From an uncultured Pseudomonadales bacterium (GTDB lineage: Bacteria; Pseudomonadota; Gammaproteobacteria; Pseudomonadales; Azotimanducaceae): a stretch of DNA of 64,000 nt. Under the pieces are notes generated by a model. That model was not told where the DNA came from, made no database searches, and worked only from the letters and a program-made list of their open reading frames with translations. Positions 27,869 through 39,242 of the stretch are shown here, one piece after another. The position numbers and the translations under genes are program-made. How positions within the stretch are numbered: position 1 is the stretch's first letter; every line of letters starts with the position of its first letter. Location: assembly GCA_958296295.1 (NCBI GenBank), contig OY282460.1, positions 3,100,001 to 3,164,000 on the forward strand, read 5' to 3'.

Positions 27869-29491
27869 GTGACCGTTGATTCCGTGCGCGTTTCCGTAGA
27901 AACGACGATCGGGCTTTCCCGCAAAGCCACGGTCAGCGTGCCGGCCGCCACTTTCGAGTCGCGAATCACGGGCGAGCTGAACAAAGCCGCCACCGGCCTG
28001 CGCGTCCCCGGTTTTCGGCCGGGCAAGGTGCCGATGAAGGAGGTGCGCCGAAGACTCGATGCCCAAGTGCGCGCCAAGGTGGCGCGGGAACTGTCTATTT
28101 CGAGTTTCTCGGACGCCATGCGCGAACAGCCGTTCACACTCGCCACGCAACCGAGCATCGAAATCGTCAACCTTGCCGCGGGTGGCGATCTGGAGTTCAC
28201 CGCGACGTTCGAGGTGTTCCCGGAAATCGACCTCGCGCCTCTCGATTCGCTGCGCATCCGGAAGCCGGAAGTGGACGTGGACGAGACGGACGTCGACTAC
28301 ACGATCGAACAGTTGCGTTTGCAGAGGCGCGATTGGGTTGCCGTCGACGGCCCGGCCGCGGCAGGCCATCGAGTGGTTTTGGACTACCGGGTGAAGCGCG
28401 ACGGCGAAGTGCAGAGCGAGCAGGAGGGGCTCACCTTCGTGCTCGGCGAAGGCCCGCCGCTCGGCGTTCTCCAAGATGTCCTCATCGGCATGTCCGCGAA
28501 CGAGACGCGACGGCTGCCAAGCACGGTGCCCGCCGCGCAAGACACCGCGCCAGAGCCGGACGCGATGCCCGATGGCAAGGCGGGGGGTTCGAACCCGGTC
28601 GCCGCGGCGCCGGATGGCGAGGCGTTGCAGCCGGACGCGGTGGAGGCACCCGAACACCAGTCCCCCGACGATGGCGAGCAGCCGTCTGAAGGCAGTGCCC
28701 AGGGCAGTTCGGAACAGGCACAACAACAAACCACTCCAACGGGCGAGTCGGCCGCGGCGGACGACGAGCAATACGGGGAAGTAACCCTGCGCAAAGTGGA
28801 GGAAGGCCTGCTGCCGGCCGTGGACGACGAGTTCTTCGATTGGTTTGGCGTAGAGAAGGACGGTGACCGCCCCGCCAAGTTCCGCGCCGGGGTGCGCGAA
28901 CGAATGGACTTGGAAATGCAGGCGGCTCTGCGCCGAGTCGCCGCCGAGGAAGTGGCGGCCTCGCTGGCCAAGGCGCACGACTTCGAACTGCCTCCCTCCG
29001 CCCTGCTGGCCGAAGTCCAAAGCATGGGGAAGACCGAGAACCTGCCCCCGGAAACCCTAGTGCCTCGCGTCCGCCTGGCGGAAGTGCGCTTGCGGGCGCG
29101 TCTGGTGATGCGCGAGATAGTCTCGCGCGAGTCCATGCGGCCGGACGAAGAACGAGTGGTTGATCGCATCGAACAGATCGCCAGCGGCTACGAGCAGCCC
29201 AAGGACGTGCGGCGAGCGATCTATGCCGACGAGTCGCACATGCGTCAATTGGAGGCGTCGGCGCTGGAGGAGCAGGTGGTCGAGCACGTCTCGGCACGCG
29301 CCAGAGTATCGCCGGTGCGGATGTCGTACCGAGACTTGGTCGCCGGCGAACCGTTGCCGAAAGCGCCGGAAACCGAGCCCGACGCCAGCAACATCGGTCC
29401 TGACGCCGTACCCGAAGACCCGTCGCAGACGCCCGTTGCCCAACGGCCGACCGGTTGGGTCGGCAAGGTAAAGCGCTTGTTCGCCCGCTAG
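27869..29491 (+). CDS. tig: Trigger factor with a long low-complexity insertion
   Basis: Ribosome-associated chaperone and prolyl isomerase. 540 aa against about 432 in E. coli. The N-terminal ribosome-binding domain has GFRPGKVPMKEVRRR (the GFRxGKxP signature). The PPIase domain starts near RRDWVAVDG and FVLGEGPPLG, but from about residue 221 to 297 it is interrupted by an acidic Pro/Ala/Gln/Ser-rich segment. It then resumes with EVTLRKVEEGLLPAVDDEFF. The C-terminal chaperone arms follow, plus a 45-residue Pro-rich tail ending WVGKVKRLFAR. The GTG at 27869 is used; GTG 27884 is also possible. It leads into clpP-clpX-lon. Confidence 0.93.
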   Translation: MTVDSVRVSVETTIGLSRKATVSVPAATFESRITGELNKAATGLRVPGFRPGKVPMKEVRRRLDAQVRAKVARELSISSFSDAMREQPFTLATQPSIEIVNLAAGGDLEFTATFEVFPEIDLAPLDSLRIRKPEVDVDETDVDYTIEQLRLQRRDWVAVDGPAAAGHRVVLDYRVKRDGEVQSEQEGLTFVLGEGPPLGVLQDVLIGMSANETRRLPSTVPAAQDTAPEPDAMPDGKAGGSNPVAAAPDGEALQPDAVEAPEHQSPDDGEQPSEGSAQGSSEQAQQQTTPTGESAAADDEQYGEVTLRKVEEGLLPAVDDEFFDWFGVEKDGDRPAKFRAGVRERMDLEMQAALRRVAAEEVAASLAKAHDFELPPSALLAEVQSMGKTENLPPETLVPRVRLAEVRLRARLVMREIVSRESMRPDEERVVDRIEQIASGYEQPKDVRRAIYADESHMRQLEASALEEQVVEHVSARARVSPVRMSYRDLVAGEPLPKAPETEPDASNIGPDAVPEDPSQTPVAQRPTGWVGKVKRLFAR

Positions 29492-29608
29492 TTGCGCGGC
29501 CGTCACTTCCGGTTTGCCGCTCGAGGCGTCATTCGCCTCGGCTTCGTGGCTCGAACCGTCAGCCGCGCCTAGGGCCACAGCCGCAAACCGCCAGCGCAAC
29601 CCCAAACG

Positions 29609-30659
29609 AGGAGACGCACGATGAACGACTCACGCACTTCGCCGACAACCGGCTTCGGGATACCGCCTCGCGGCCTCGGCTTGGTGCCGATGGTGGTGGA
29701 GCAAAGCGCCCGGGGCGAGCGCGCCTACGACATCTACTCGCGCCTGCTCAAGGACCGCATCGTGTTCCTGGTGGGCCCGGTGGACGACGGCGTGGCCAAT
29801 CTGGTCATGGCGCAGTTGCTGTTCCTCGCGTCGGAGAACGCCGAGAAGGACATTCACCTCTACATCAACTCGCCCGGCGGCACGGTGACCGCCGGGTTGT
29901 CCATCTACGACACCATGCAGTTCGTGCCCTGCGATGTCGCCACCGTGTGCATCGGCCAAGCGGCCAGCATGGGCGCGTTCCTGCTTGCCGCCGGGGCCGC
30001 CGGCAAGCGCATGGCGCTGCCCAATTCCCGCGTCATGCTGCACCAGCCGGCGGGCGGCTCCCAGGGGGTTGCGGCGGACATCGAGATACAAGCCCGCGAG
30101 ATTCTCGCCATGCGCGCCCAGCTGAACGACCTGCTGGCCCGCCACAGCGGCCAGACCGCGGAGCGCATCGCCGCGGACACCGATCGGGACTACTGGATGA
30201 CTCCGGAACAGGCGCGGGAGTACGGCTTGGTGGACTCGGTGAAACACCCCGAGGCCAAGCCGAAGCCGCACTAGCGCCCGGCAAGTCGACCCCCACGCCT
30301 CACCCTCGCACACAGGGGTACGACTGGGCGGTTGGCGGGTGGTTGCAAAACCGGCGCTAAATCACCATCGTTCGCACATCTGACAAGGGAACACCAGAGG
30401 TTTCATGGCCAGCGACCACGGGAGCGACTCCAACCTCCCGACATGCTCGTTCTGCTCGAAGGTGCAGCACGAGGTGCGCAAGCTCATCGCCGGCAAGGGC
30501 GTACACATCTGCGACGAGTGCGTGGAACTGTGCAACGAGATCATCAGCGATGACGCGCCGGCGGGGACGGAGAGCAAGGACAGCGACAAACTGCCGGTGT
30601 CGCGCGAGATCAAGAAGATCTTGGACGAGTACGTCATTCACCAAGAACAAGCCAAGAAG
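29609..30659 (+). repeat. Tandem duplication copy 1 (clpP plus 5' end of clpX)
   Basis: A 1,051-bp unit repeated directly at 30660-31710 with 15 substitutions (about 98.6% identity by hand comparison) and no indels. It holds clpP, the 130-bp spacer and the first 255 bp of clpX. The junction joins clpX codon 85 (AAG) to the AGGAG upstream of clpP, with only one base of microhomology. Confidence 0.95.
29621..30274 (+). CDS. clpP: ATP-dependent Clp protease proteolytic subunit (copy 1)
   Basis: 217 aa. The catalytic triad is complete: Ser116 in GQAASMGAF, His141 in MLHQPAGG and Asp190 in TDRDYWM. The [20 protein letters not shown] start matches the site where the propeptide is usually removed. 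It forms tetradecamers that degrade substrates unfolded by ClpX. GAGGAG lies 8 bp upstream of the ATG. A second, nearly identical copy lies inside the chimeric gene downstream. Confidence 0.98.
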   Translation: MNDSRTSPTTGFGIPPRGLGLVPMVVEQSARGERAYDIYSRLLKDRIVFLVGPVDDGVANLVMAQLLFLASENAEKDIHLYINSPGGTVTAGLSIYDTMQFVPCDVATVCIGQAASMGAFLLAAGAAGKRMALPNSRVMLHQPAGGSQGVAADIEIQAREILAMRAQLNDLLARHSGQTAERIAADTDRDYWMTPEQAREYGLVDSVKHPEAKPKPH

Positions 30660-31325
30660 AGGAGACGCACGATGAACGACTCACGCACTTCGCCGACAAC
30701 CGGCTTCGGGATACCGCCTCGCGACCTCGGCTTGGTGCCGATGGTGGTGGAGCAAAGCGCCCGGGGCGAACGCGCCTACGACATCTACTCGCGCCTGCTC
30801 AAGGACCGCATCGTGTTCCTGGTGGGCCCGGTGGACGACGGCGTGGCCAATCTGGTCATGGCGCAGTTGCTGTTCCTCGCGTCGGAGAACGCCGAGAAGG
30901 ACATTCACCTCTACATCAACTCGCCCGGCGGCACGGTGACCGCCGGGTTGTCCATCTACGACACCATGCAGTTCGTGCCCTGCGATGTCGCCACCGTGTG
31001 CATCGGCCAAGCGGCCAGCATGGGCGCGTTCCTGCTTGCCGCCGGGGCCGCCGGCAAGCGCATGGCGCTGCCCAATTCCCGCGTCATGCTGCACCAGCCG
31101 GCGGGCGGCTCCCAGGGGGTTGCGGCGGACATCGAGATACAAGCCCGCGAGATTCTCGCCATGCGCGCCCAGCTGAACGACCTGCTGGCCCGCCACAGCG
31201 GCCAGACCGCGGAGCGCATCGCCGCGGACACCGATCGGGACTACTGGATGACTCCGGAACAGGCGCGGGAGTACGGCTTGGTGGACTCGGTGAAACACCC
31301 CGAGGCCAAGCCGAAGCCGCACTAG
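30405..31325 (+). CDS. Chimeric protein: ClpX zinc-binding domain fused to full-length ClpP
   Basis: 306 aa, created by the tandem duplication. Residues 1-85 are the ClpX N-terminus, including the intact C4 zinc site (Cys14, 17, 36, 39; CSFC and CDEC) and the start of the AAA+ linker. Four new residues (RRRT) are followed by the whole ClpP of 217 aa with Ser, His and Asp all kept. The frame is open across the junction. Against the intact clpX, the domain has six amino acid changes, two of which (Leu to Pro, Pro to Ser) move away from the usual ClpX sequence. ClpP has one change (Gly to Asp). The clpP ribosome binding site remains inside, so a normal ClpP2 could also be made. A real fusion product is not proven. 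Confidence 0.85.
   Translation: MASDHGSDSNLPTCSFCSKVQHEVRKLIAGKGVHICDECVELCNEIISDDAPAGTESKDSDKLPVSREIKKILDEYVIHQEQAKKRRRTMNDSRTSPTTGFGIPPRDLGLVPMVVEQSARGERAYDIYSRLLKDRIVFLVGPVDDGVANLVMAQLLFLASENAEKDIHLYINSPGGTVTAGLSIYDTMQFVPCDVATVCIGQAASMGAFLLAAGAAGKRMALPNSRVMLHQPAGGSQGVAADIEIQAREILAMRAQLNDLLARHSGQTAERIAADTDRDYWMTPEQAREYGLVDSVKHPEAKPKPH
30660..30674 (+). promoter_or_regulatory. Internal ribosome binding site and ATG of the second clpP
   Basis: AGGAG at 30660-30664 lies 7 bp before the ATG at 30672, copied unchanged from the first clpP. Internal initiation here would give an unfused 217-aa ClpP. Confidence 0.6.
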
Positions 31326-31710
31326 CGCCGGGCAAGTCGATCCCCACGCCTCACCCTCGCACACAGGGGTACGACGGAGCGGTTTGCGGGGGGTTGCAAA
31401 ACCGGCGCTAAATCACCATCGTTCGCACATCTGACAAAGGAACACCAGAGGTTTCATGGCCAGCGACCACGGGAGCGACTCCAACCTCCTGACATGCTCG
31501 TTCTGCACGAAGGTGCAGCACGAGGTGCGCAAGCTCATCGCCGGCAACGGCGTACACATCTGCGACGAGTGCGTGGAACTGTGCAACGAGATCATCAGCG
31601 ATGAAACGCCGGCGGGGACGGAGAGCAAGGACAGCGACAAACTGCCGGTGCCGCGCGAGATCAAGAAGATCTTGGACGAGTACGTCATTCACCAAGAACA
31701 AGCCAAGAAG
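30660..31710 (+). repeat. Tandem duplication copy 2
   Basis: Second direct copy, ending at codon 85 of the intact clpX. By my count the differences are 2 in the 654-bp clpP part (one amino acid, Gly18 to Asp), 7 in the 130-bp spacer and 6 in the clpX part; all six in the clpX part change an amino acid. Confidence 0.95.
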
Positions 31711-32730
31711 GTGTTGGCGGTGGCCGTCTACAACCACTACAAGCGGCTCAACTACAAGGGCAAGAAGGACGACGTGGAGCTTTCCAAGTCCAACATTCTG
31801 CTCATCGGGCCGACCGGCTGCGGCAAGACGCTGCTCGCGGAGACCTTGGCGCGTCTGCTCGACGTGCCTTTCACCATCGCCGACGCCACCACGCTCACCG
31901 AAGCGGGTTACGTTGGCGAGGACGTCGAGAACATCATCCAGAAGCTCCTGCAGAAGTGCGATTACAACGTCGAGCGCGCTCAAGTGGGCATCGTCTACAT
32001 CGACGAGATCGACAAGATTTCGCGCAAGTCCGACAACCCCTCGATCACCCGCGACGTGTCCGGCGAAGGCGTGCAGCAAGCCTTGCTCAAGCTCATCGAG
32101 GGCACCATCGCCTCGGTGCCGCCGCAAGGCGGACGCAAGCATCCGCAGCAGGAGTTCCTGCAGGTGGACACCTCCAACATCCTGTTCATCTGCGGTGGCG
32201 CGTTCTCCGGGTTGGATCGGGTGATCATGGATCGATCCGACAAGTCCGGCATGGGCTTTCTGGCCGACGCCGGCGCGGCCCGCAAGGACCCGGACAGCAT
32301 CGGCGAGACGTTGCGCCAAGTGGAACCCGAGGACCTCATCAAGTACGGCCTCATCCCGGAGTTCGTCGGGCGGCTGCCCGTGGTGGCCACCCTGGAGGAG
32401 CTGGGCATCAAAGCGCTGGTGCGGATTCTCAACGAGCCGAAAAACTCCCTCGTGCGTCAGTACACCAAGCTGTTCGAGATGGAAGACGTGGACGTGGACT
32501 TCCGCGAAGACGCCCTTTGGGCGGTGGCGAAGAAAGCGATGGAACGCAAGACCGGCGCCCGCGGCTTGCGGTCCATCCTCGAGGCCGTGCTGCTCGACAC
32601 GATGTACGAGTTGCCGTCGTCGGAATCCGTGGCCAAGGTGGTTGTGGACGAGAGCGTCATCAATGGCGACAACGAGCCGATGCTGATGTACGAGCGCCCC
32701 GCCAAAGCCAGCAAGTCCGCGAGCGGCTGA
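31456..32730 (+). CDS. clpX: ATP-dependent Clp protease ATP-binding subunit ClpX
   Basis: 424 aa, the normal length. The zinc domain has CSFCTKVQ and CDEC. The AAA+ module carries Walker [13 protein letters not shown], Walker [10 protein letters not shown], sensor region ILFICGGAF, the pore loop with GYVGEDVE, and the sensor-2 arginine region [12 protein letters not shown]. The ClpP-docking loop should be in the ISRKSD to FSGLD stretch, but a clear IGF was not spotted. It unfolds tagged proteins for ClpP. It follows the duplicated block and precedes lon. Confidence 0.97.
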   Translation: MASDHGSDSNLLTCSFCTKVQHEVRKLIAGNGVHICDECVELCNEIISDETPAGTESKDSDKLPVPREIKKILDEYVIHQEQAKKVLAVAVYNHYKRLNYKGKKDDVELSKSNILLIGPTGCGKTLLAETLARLLDVPFTIADATTLTEAGYVGEDVENIIQKLLQKCDYNVERAQVGIVYIDEIDKISRKSDNPSITRDVSGEGVQQALLKLIEGTIASVPPQGGRKHPQQEFLQVDTSNILFICGGAFSGLDRVIMDRSDKSGMGFLADAGAARKDPDSIGETLRQVEPEDLIKYGLIPEFVGRLPVVATLEELGIKALVRILNEPKNSLVRQYTKLFEMEDVDVDFREDALWAVAKKAMERKTGARGLRSILEAVLLDTMYELPSSESVAKVVVDESVINGDNEPMLMYERPAKASKSASG

Positions 32731-32789
32731 GCGGCGCCGAAGGGCCTCGCCCGGCAAACGGCGGCATCGGAAGGGACGCTGACCCCGTG

Positions 32790-35165
<2,376 letters not shown>

Positions 35166-35297
35166 TCGACCGCCCCGCTCGCTGGACCGGCCGCACGGAC
35201 ACCGAGCGGGCTTTCGTTGCCGCAAGACGACTCGATGTGGCAAATCAACGCTTTGCTCGTGTAACGTCGTAGGCCAGCGTCTAGTCGGGGCCAACTG

Positions 35298-35639
35298 ATG
35301 AGAAAACTGTACGCATGCGAGCATGCGGCGGTGATCGGTCATCTGCGTCACTTGCTGAGCAGTCGCGGCATTGACTGCGTTGTCCGCAATTGGTTCCTCG
35401 CGGGCGATGCTGGTGGGAGTTCGCCTCTGGAGTGGCCGGAACTCTGGGTGATCAATGCCGACGACGAAGCCCACGCGCGCGCTCACATCAACGCATGGCT
35501 TTCGCATCCCAAGGAAGGTAGGCCGTCATGGCGCTGCGCCGGTTGCGGCGCCATCGTGCCGCCCAACTTCGAATGTTGCTGGCGCTGTCAACGCACTGCG
35601 TTCGCACCGGAACCAGATCTCAAAGGGCGCGGCGCCTGA
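35298..35639 (+). CDS. DUF2007-type small protein with zinc ribbon
   Basis: 113 aa. The first 75 residues fit DUF2007, a putative signal-transducing domain: LRHLLSSRGIDCVVRN and PELWVINADDEAHARAHI. The C-terminal part has two CxxC pairs (CAGCGAIVPP and CCWRCQ) forming a likely zinc ribbon, as in many family members. Its role is unknown. It sits alone between lon and the ATPase gene. Confidence 0.8.
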   Translation: MRKLYACEHAAVIGHLRHLLSSRGIDCVVRNWFLAGDAGGSSPLEWPELWVINADDEAHARAHINAWLSHPKEGRPSWRCAGCGAIVPPNFECCWRCQRTAFAPEPDLKGRGA

Positions 35640-35676
35640 ATGCGGTGCGGAGCGGCCCAAGTGCCGCGGTTGGCTA

Positions 35677-35706
35677 TCGACACCACACCGGAAGCAGGTT
35701 TATACA
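35677..35706 (+). promoter_or_regulatory. Possible promoter of the RloA-like ATPase gene
   Basis: TCGACA (35677-35682) and TATACA (35701-35706) with an 18-bp spacer, 59 bp before the start codon at 35766. Sequence match only. Confidence 0.4.
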
Positions 35707-35765
35707 TGCCTTTCATGCTACGCTTCGGCGTAATTCGCCAAATCTAGCACTGAAAAGGCACTCGA

Positions 35766-37013
35766 ATGCTCATTCAATTCACTGCCGAGAACTACCGTTC
35801 GATCAAGGATGAGGCAACCCTCAGCTTGGTGGCGGGGCCGGGGAGGGAGCATCGAGAACGCAACGTGCTTGTCCCCGCCATGAAGGGCGATCGGCGCGCC
35901 GTCTCCTTGCTTCGCAGCGCGGCGGTCTACGGTGCCAATGCGGCCGGCAAGACGAACCTCATTCGGGCGCTGCACGCGATGTGGATGATGGTCGTGCGGT
36001 CGAACCAGGTCGACGAGGAACTGCCGGTCACTCCGTTTCTCTTGGATGCGAAGTGCCGTGGCTTGCCGACGCGCTTCGAAGTGGAGTGCATCGCGGATGG
36101 GGTTCGCTATCAGTACGGCTTCTCGGCAACCAAGGATGCCGTGGTGGGGGAGTGGCTCTACGCCTGGCCGCACGGCAGGCCGCAGTTGTGGTTCAACCGC
36201 GACCGCGCGGAGGACGGAACGCCAACCTTCGAGTTCGGCGGCAAGCTCCTAGGCGATCGGGAGGTCTGGCGACGGGCCACCCGAGGCAATGCCCTCTTCC
36301 TTTCCACCGCGGCCGCGTTGAATAGTAGCCAGCTGCGCCCGCTCTACGATTGGTTCAAAACGCGGCTTCATGTCGTGATTGACAACTGGAACCTGGGCTA
36401 CTCCATCCAGTGCGCGAAGAGCCAACGCAAGACCGCCGTGGTGAAGTTCCTGCAGGCGGCGGATCTGGCCATCTCGGACCTGCGTTTGTTGGAAAAGGAG
36501 GTCACGGCGGAGATGTTCGATGGGCGCCCCTCGGCTTTGCGCGATGCGTTGAGAGTGGATCTGGTTGGCGACCAAGCCGATGAAGTCCGCGTTGTGCATC
36601 AAGACGCCGACAGCCGTCCCGTCGAACTGCATTTGGGCGTCGAATCCGACGGCACGCAGAAGATCTTCACCCTCGCCGGGCCTTGGATCGACACGTTGGC
36701 GAAAGGCAACGTCCTCGTGGTTGACGAACTGCACGACAATTTGCATCCCATGCTCGTGCGCTATCTGGTTGGACGATTTCACTGTGCGACTCTCGAGAGC
36801 AACGCACAGCTGGTGTTTTCCACCCACGACACGTCCATACTGAGTCAGGAGGTCTTTCGTCGCGACCAGATCTGGTTCTGCGAACGCAACGGCCGCCAAG
36901 AGACCCGGTTGATTCCTCTCTCGGACTTCAGCCCCCGCAAAGGCCTAGAAAACCTCGAACGTTCCTACCTAGCGGGCCGGTACGGGGCCGTACCTTATTT
37001 TCGATCCGCCTAG
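35766..37013 (+). CDS. AAA15/RloA-type ATPase, possible phage-defence protein
   Basis: 415 aa. The N-terminus (MLIQFTAENYRSIKDEATLSL) is characteristic of the AAA15/AAA21 SMC-like ABC ATPases. Walker A is GANAAGKTN (about residues 58-66); Walker B is NVLVVDELHDNLHP, followed by the H-loop FSTHDTSIL. Related ATPases occur in Abi systems, in RloAB and in PARIS (AriA). They normally work with a nuclease- or Toprim-like partner; none is seen downstream, where 280 bp without a gene is followed by a convergent hydrolase gene. It is therefore either an orphan or a single-gene system. Confidence 0.75.
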   Translation: MLIQFTAENYRSIKDEATLSLVAGPGREHRERNVLVPAMKGDRRAVSLLRSAAVYGANAAGKTNLIRALHAMWMMVVRSNQVDEELPVTPFLLDAKCRGLPTRFEVECIADGVRYQYGFSATKDAVVGEWLYAWPHGRPQLWFNRDRAEDGTPTFEFGGKLLGDREVWRRATRGNALFLSTAAALNSSQLRPLYDWFKTRLHVVIDNWNLGYSIQCAKSQRKTAVVKFLQAADLAISDLRLLEKEVTAEMFDGRPSALRDALRVDLVGDQADEVRVVHQDADSRPVELHLGVESDGTQKIFTLAGPWIDTLAKGNVLVVDELHDNLHPMLVRYLVGRFHCATLESNAQLVFSTHDTSILSQEVFRRDQIWFCERNGRQETRLIPLSDFSPRKGLENLERSYLAGRYGAVPYFRSA

Positions 37014-37293
37014 CGAAGCACCTTCCCGACTACGGCAAAGGCGACCGGACGACATTCGAAGCCTCCAGCCCCGCCTAGAAGCTGCCATTGCGACGCAAAG
37101 AAGGGACTGGTGGGATGCCGAGGGCACAAACGAAAAGAACCCGTCAACGGAAGTTCACAAACGCGTCGAGCACCTTCACGCGCTCGCCACCAAGTCTTGC
37201 GTTTAGCAGCTTCATCCGCGAAAGCGGATCGCGGCAAGCAAGCCCAGAAACGAAACCTCGGGGCAGCAGCCTCGTCGCGTGCAAGGCCTCTTG

Positions 37294-38082
37294 TCAGGTA
37301 GCGGGCGAGTCGCCCAGCTGCCGATGAAAGGCCAAGAACGTGGCGAGGGCGAGTTCCGGGTGCTCCAACATGCCGTTGTGCCCCGTGCGGTGGAGCACTT
37401 CGAGCTGGGCGCTCGGCAGGCGCTTGGCGATGACGCGGCTGGACGTGAGATTGGGGTCGTGGGCGCCGGTCGCGATCAGAACCGGCATGACGAGCTTGTC
37501 GACCACCGTGGCAAGGTCGAACTTGCCCGCCGCCGCGGTGGCGGCCGCCGCGGCTTGCGGGTCGGCATGGGCCATGATGCCGGTCGGCAGGGGCGTCGCC
37601 GCGATGCCGGCCTGCCGGCGCTCTTCGGCGGCGCGTTTCGTCCCCTCGCGCTGGGCCGGCACGTCCGCCGGATCGAGGTTGGCGGCGTAGAGCGCGGCGG
37701 ACAAGACCCGCTCCGGATAGAGGCCGCAGAACACCATGGCCGCCCGCGAGCCCCACGACTGCGACCAAACATGGCAGCGCGGGATGGCCAGGTGATCCAG
37801 CACGTCGCAAGCATCCTTCGCGTATTGCTCCAAGGCGTACTGCGTTTCGGGATCGGTTGCCGGCGAGCTCTTGCCGAAGCCGCGAATGTCGATTCGCACC
37901 ACGCGGAAGGCCCCTGCCAGCCGCGGCACCAAGTGATCCCAAACCCGCATCGTGCAACGGCCAGGCGGCCAAAGCAGCAGCGGCGGACGCGCCGCGTCGC
38001 CGTCCACCTCGACATGCAGCGTGGCCCCATCCAGTTCGACGTTCACCGTCTGCCCCAATCCCCGCTTCCTAGCAGCCGCCAT
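37294..38082 (-). CDS. Alpha/beta hydrolase
   Basis: 262 aa. The oxyanion region LLLWPPGRCTMRVWD is followed by DIRGFGKSSPATDPE. The nucleophile elbow reads SQSWGSRA: serine instead of the first glycine of GxSxG, but the Ser is kept. The acid is probably the Asp in IATGAHDPN and the base the His in RTGHNGMLEHP. The fold and triad are clear; the substrate is not. It converges with the ATPase gene and diverges from ribF. Confidence 0.85.
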   Translation of the reverse strand: MAAARKRGLGQTVNVELDGATLHVEVDGDAARPPLLLWPPGRCTMRVWDHLVPRLAGAFRVVRIDIRGFGKSSPATDPETQYALEQYAKDACDVLDHLAIPRCHVWSQSWGSRAAMVFCGLYPERVLSAALYAANLDPADVPAQREGTKRAAEERRQAGIAATPLPTGIMAHADPQAAAAATAAAGKFDLATVVDKLVMPVLIATGAHDPNLTSSRVIAKRLPSAQLEVLHRTGHNGMLEHPELALATFLAFHRQLGDSPAT

Positions 38083-38255
38083 TGGAGCAAATCCCTTTGT
38101 CCGCAGTCAAACGCGGCCGGGCCGCGCAGGCGCAATCCAAGGCGGCCTTTTGGATTGCCCCGATTGGGCTGCGATACCGGAGGCGTGGTTCGCGCCGTTG
38201 GCGATTTGGTCAAACCGCACTTGCCGATACCGCCCCTGGTCGCCAAACTTGCGCG

Positions 38256-39242
38256 ATGGAGATCATCCGCGGGCTGCACAACATCCGCCCGAATCACGCC
38301 GGGTGCGTGGCCACGATAGGCACTTTCGATGGCGTCCACCACGGCCACCAGATGTTGTTGGCGCATCTGCGCGCCAAGAGCGACGAGCTCGGCGCACCGA
38401 GCTTGCTTGTCACCTTCGAGCCGCAGCCGCGCGAGTACTTCGGCCGCAAGCCGGTACCGGCCCGGCTGACGCGGTTCCGCGAGAAGATGCACCTGCTCGC
38501 GGCGACGGGCATAGACCGGGTGCTCTGCATCCCGTTCAACGAGCGCACCCGCGCAACGCCGGCGAGCGAAGTGATCCAGCATTTTCTGGTTGGCTTGTTG
38601 GGCGTCAAGTATCTGGTGGTGGGCGACGACTTTCGTTTCGGCAACAACCGCGAGGGCGACTACACGGCCCTGAAGGCCGCCGGCGACCGTTACGGCTTCG
38701 GCGTGAGCCACATGGGCACGCTGACCTTCGACCACCAGCGCGTTAGCAGCACGCGCATCCGCGAAGCGCTTGGCCAAGGCGACTTCGCCGTGGCCGAGAA
38801 GCTCCTCGGCAGGCCGTACTTCCTGATGGGTCGCGTGGTGTGGGGTCAGCGGATCGGGCGGCGGATAGGGGTGCCCACGGCGAACATCCGCTTGAGGCGT
38901 TTCAAGACGCCGCTTGCCGGCGTGTTCGCCGTGACCGTGGACGGCTTGGGGCCCACGCGCCAAGGCGTGGCGAACGTTGGTCTGCGCCCGACAATCACCG
39001 ATCCGGAGCGTCGTGGAATCGCCAAGCTGGCCGACGAGGAGCCCCTGCTGGAGGTTCACATCCTCGATTTCGATGGTGACGCCTACGGGCGACTGCTGAC
39101 GGTCACCCTCTTGCGCAAGCTGCGCGACGAGCGCTGGTTCCCGTCATTGGACGCCATGCGGGTCGAGATCCAGCGCGACATCGCCAAGACCGTCGAGTTC
39201 TTCCGCACACGCCCCGCTCGCCCTCCCGGCAACCGCCCGTGA
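38256..39242 (+). CDS. ribF: Bifunctional riboflavin kinase/FAD synthetase
   Basis: Makes FMN and FAD from riboflavin. 328 aa. The N-terminal adenylyltransferase has ATIGTFDGVHHGHQML (HxGH-like), then VGDDFRFGNNREGD and VSSTRIREAL. The C-terminal flavokinase domain has RPYFLMGRVVWGQRIGRRIG and PTANI. The ATG at 38256 gives the family start MEIIRGLHN; the frame is open further upstream but unlike RibF. The usual neighbour ileS is missing: ribF ends overlapping lspA by 4 bp. Confidence 0.96.
   Translation: MEIIRGLHNIRPNHAGCVATIGTFDGVHHGHQMLLAHLRAKSDELGAPSLLVTFEPQPREYFGRKPVPARLTRFREKMHLLAATGIDRVLCIPFNERTRATPASEVIQHFLVGLLGVKYLVVGDDFRFGNNREGDYTALKAAGDRYGFGVSHMGTLTFDHQRVSSTRIREALGQGDFAVAEKLLGRPYFLMGRVVWGQRIGRRIGVPTANIRLRRFKTPLAGVFAVTVDGLGPTRQGVANVGLRPTITDPERRGIAKLADEEPLLEVHILDFDGDAYGRLLTVTLLRKLRDERWFPSLDAMRVEIQRDIAKTVEFFRTRPARPPGNRP

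Noticed and set aside
37014..37293. A possible rloB-like partner after the RloA-type ATPase
   Set aside because: Short plus-strand frames start with basic residues but lack the conserved EG or Toprim-like motifs and end within 80 codons.
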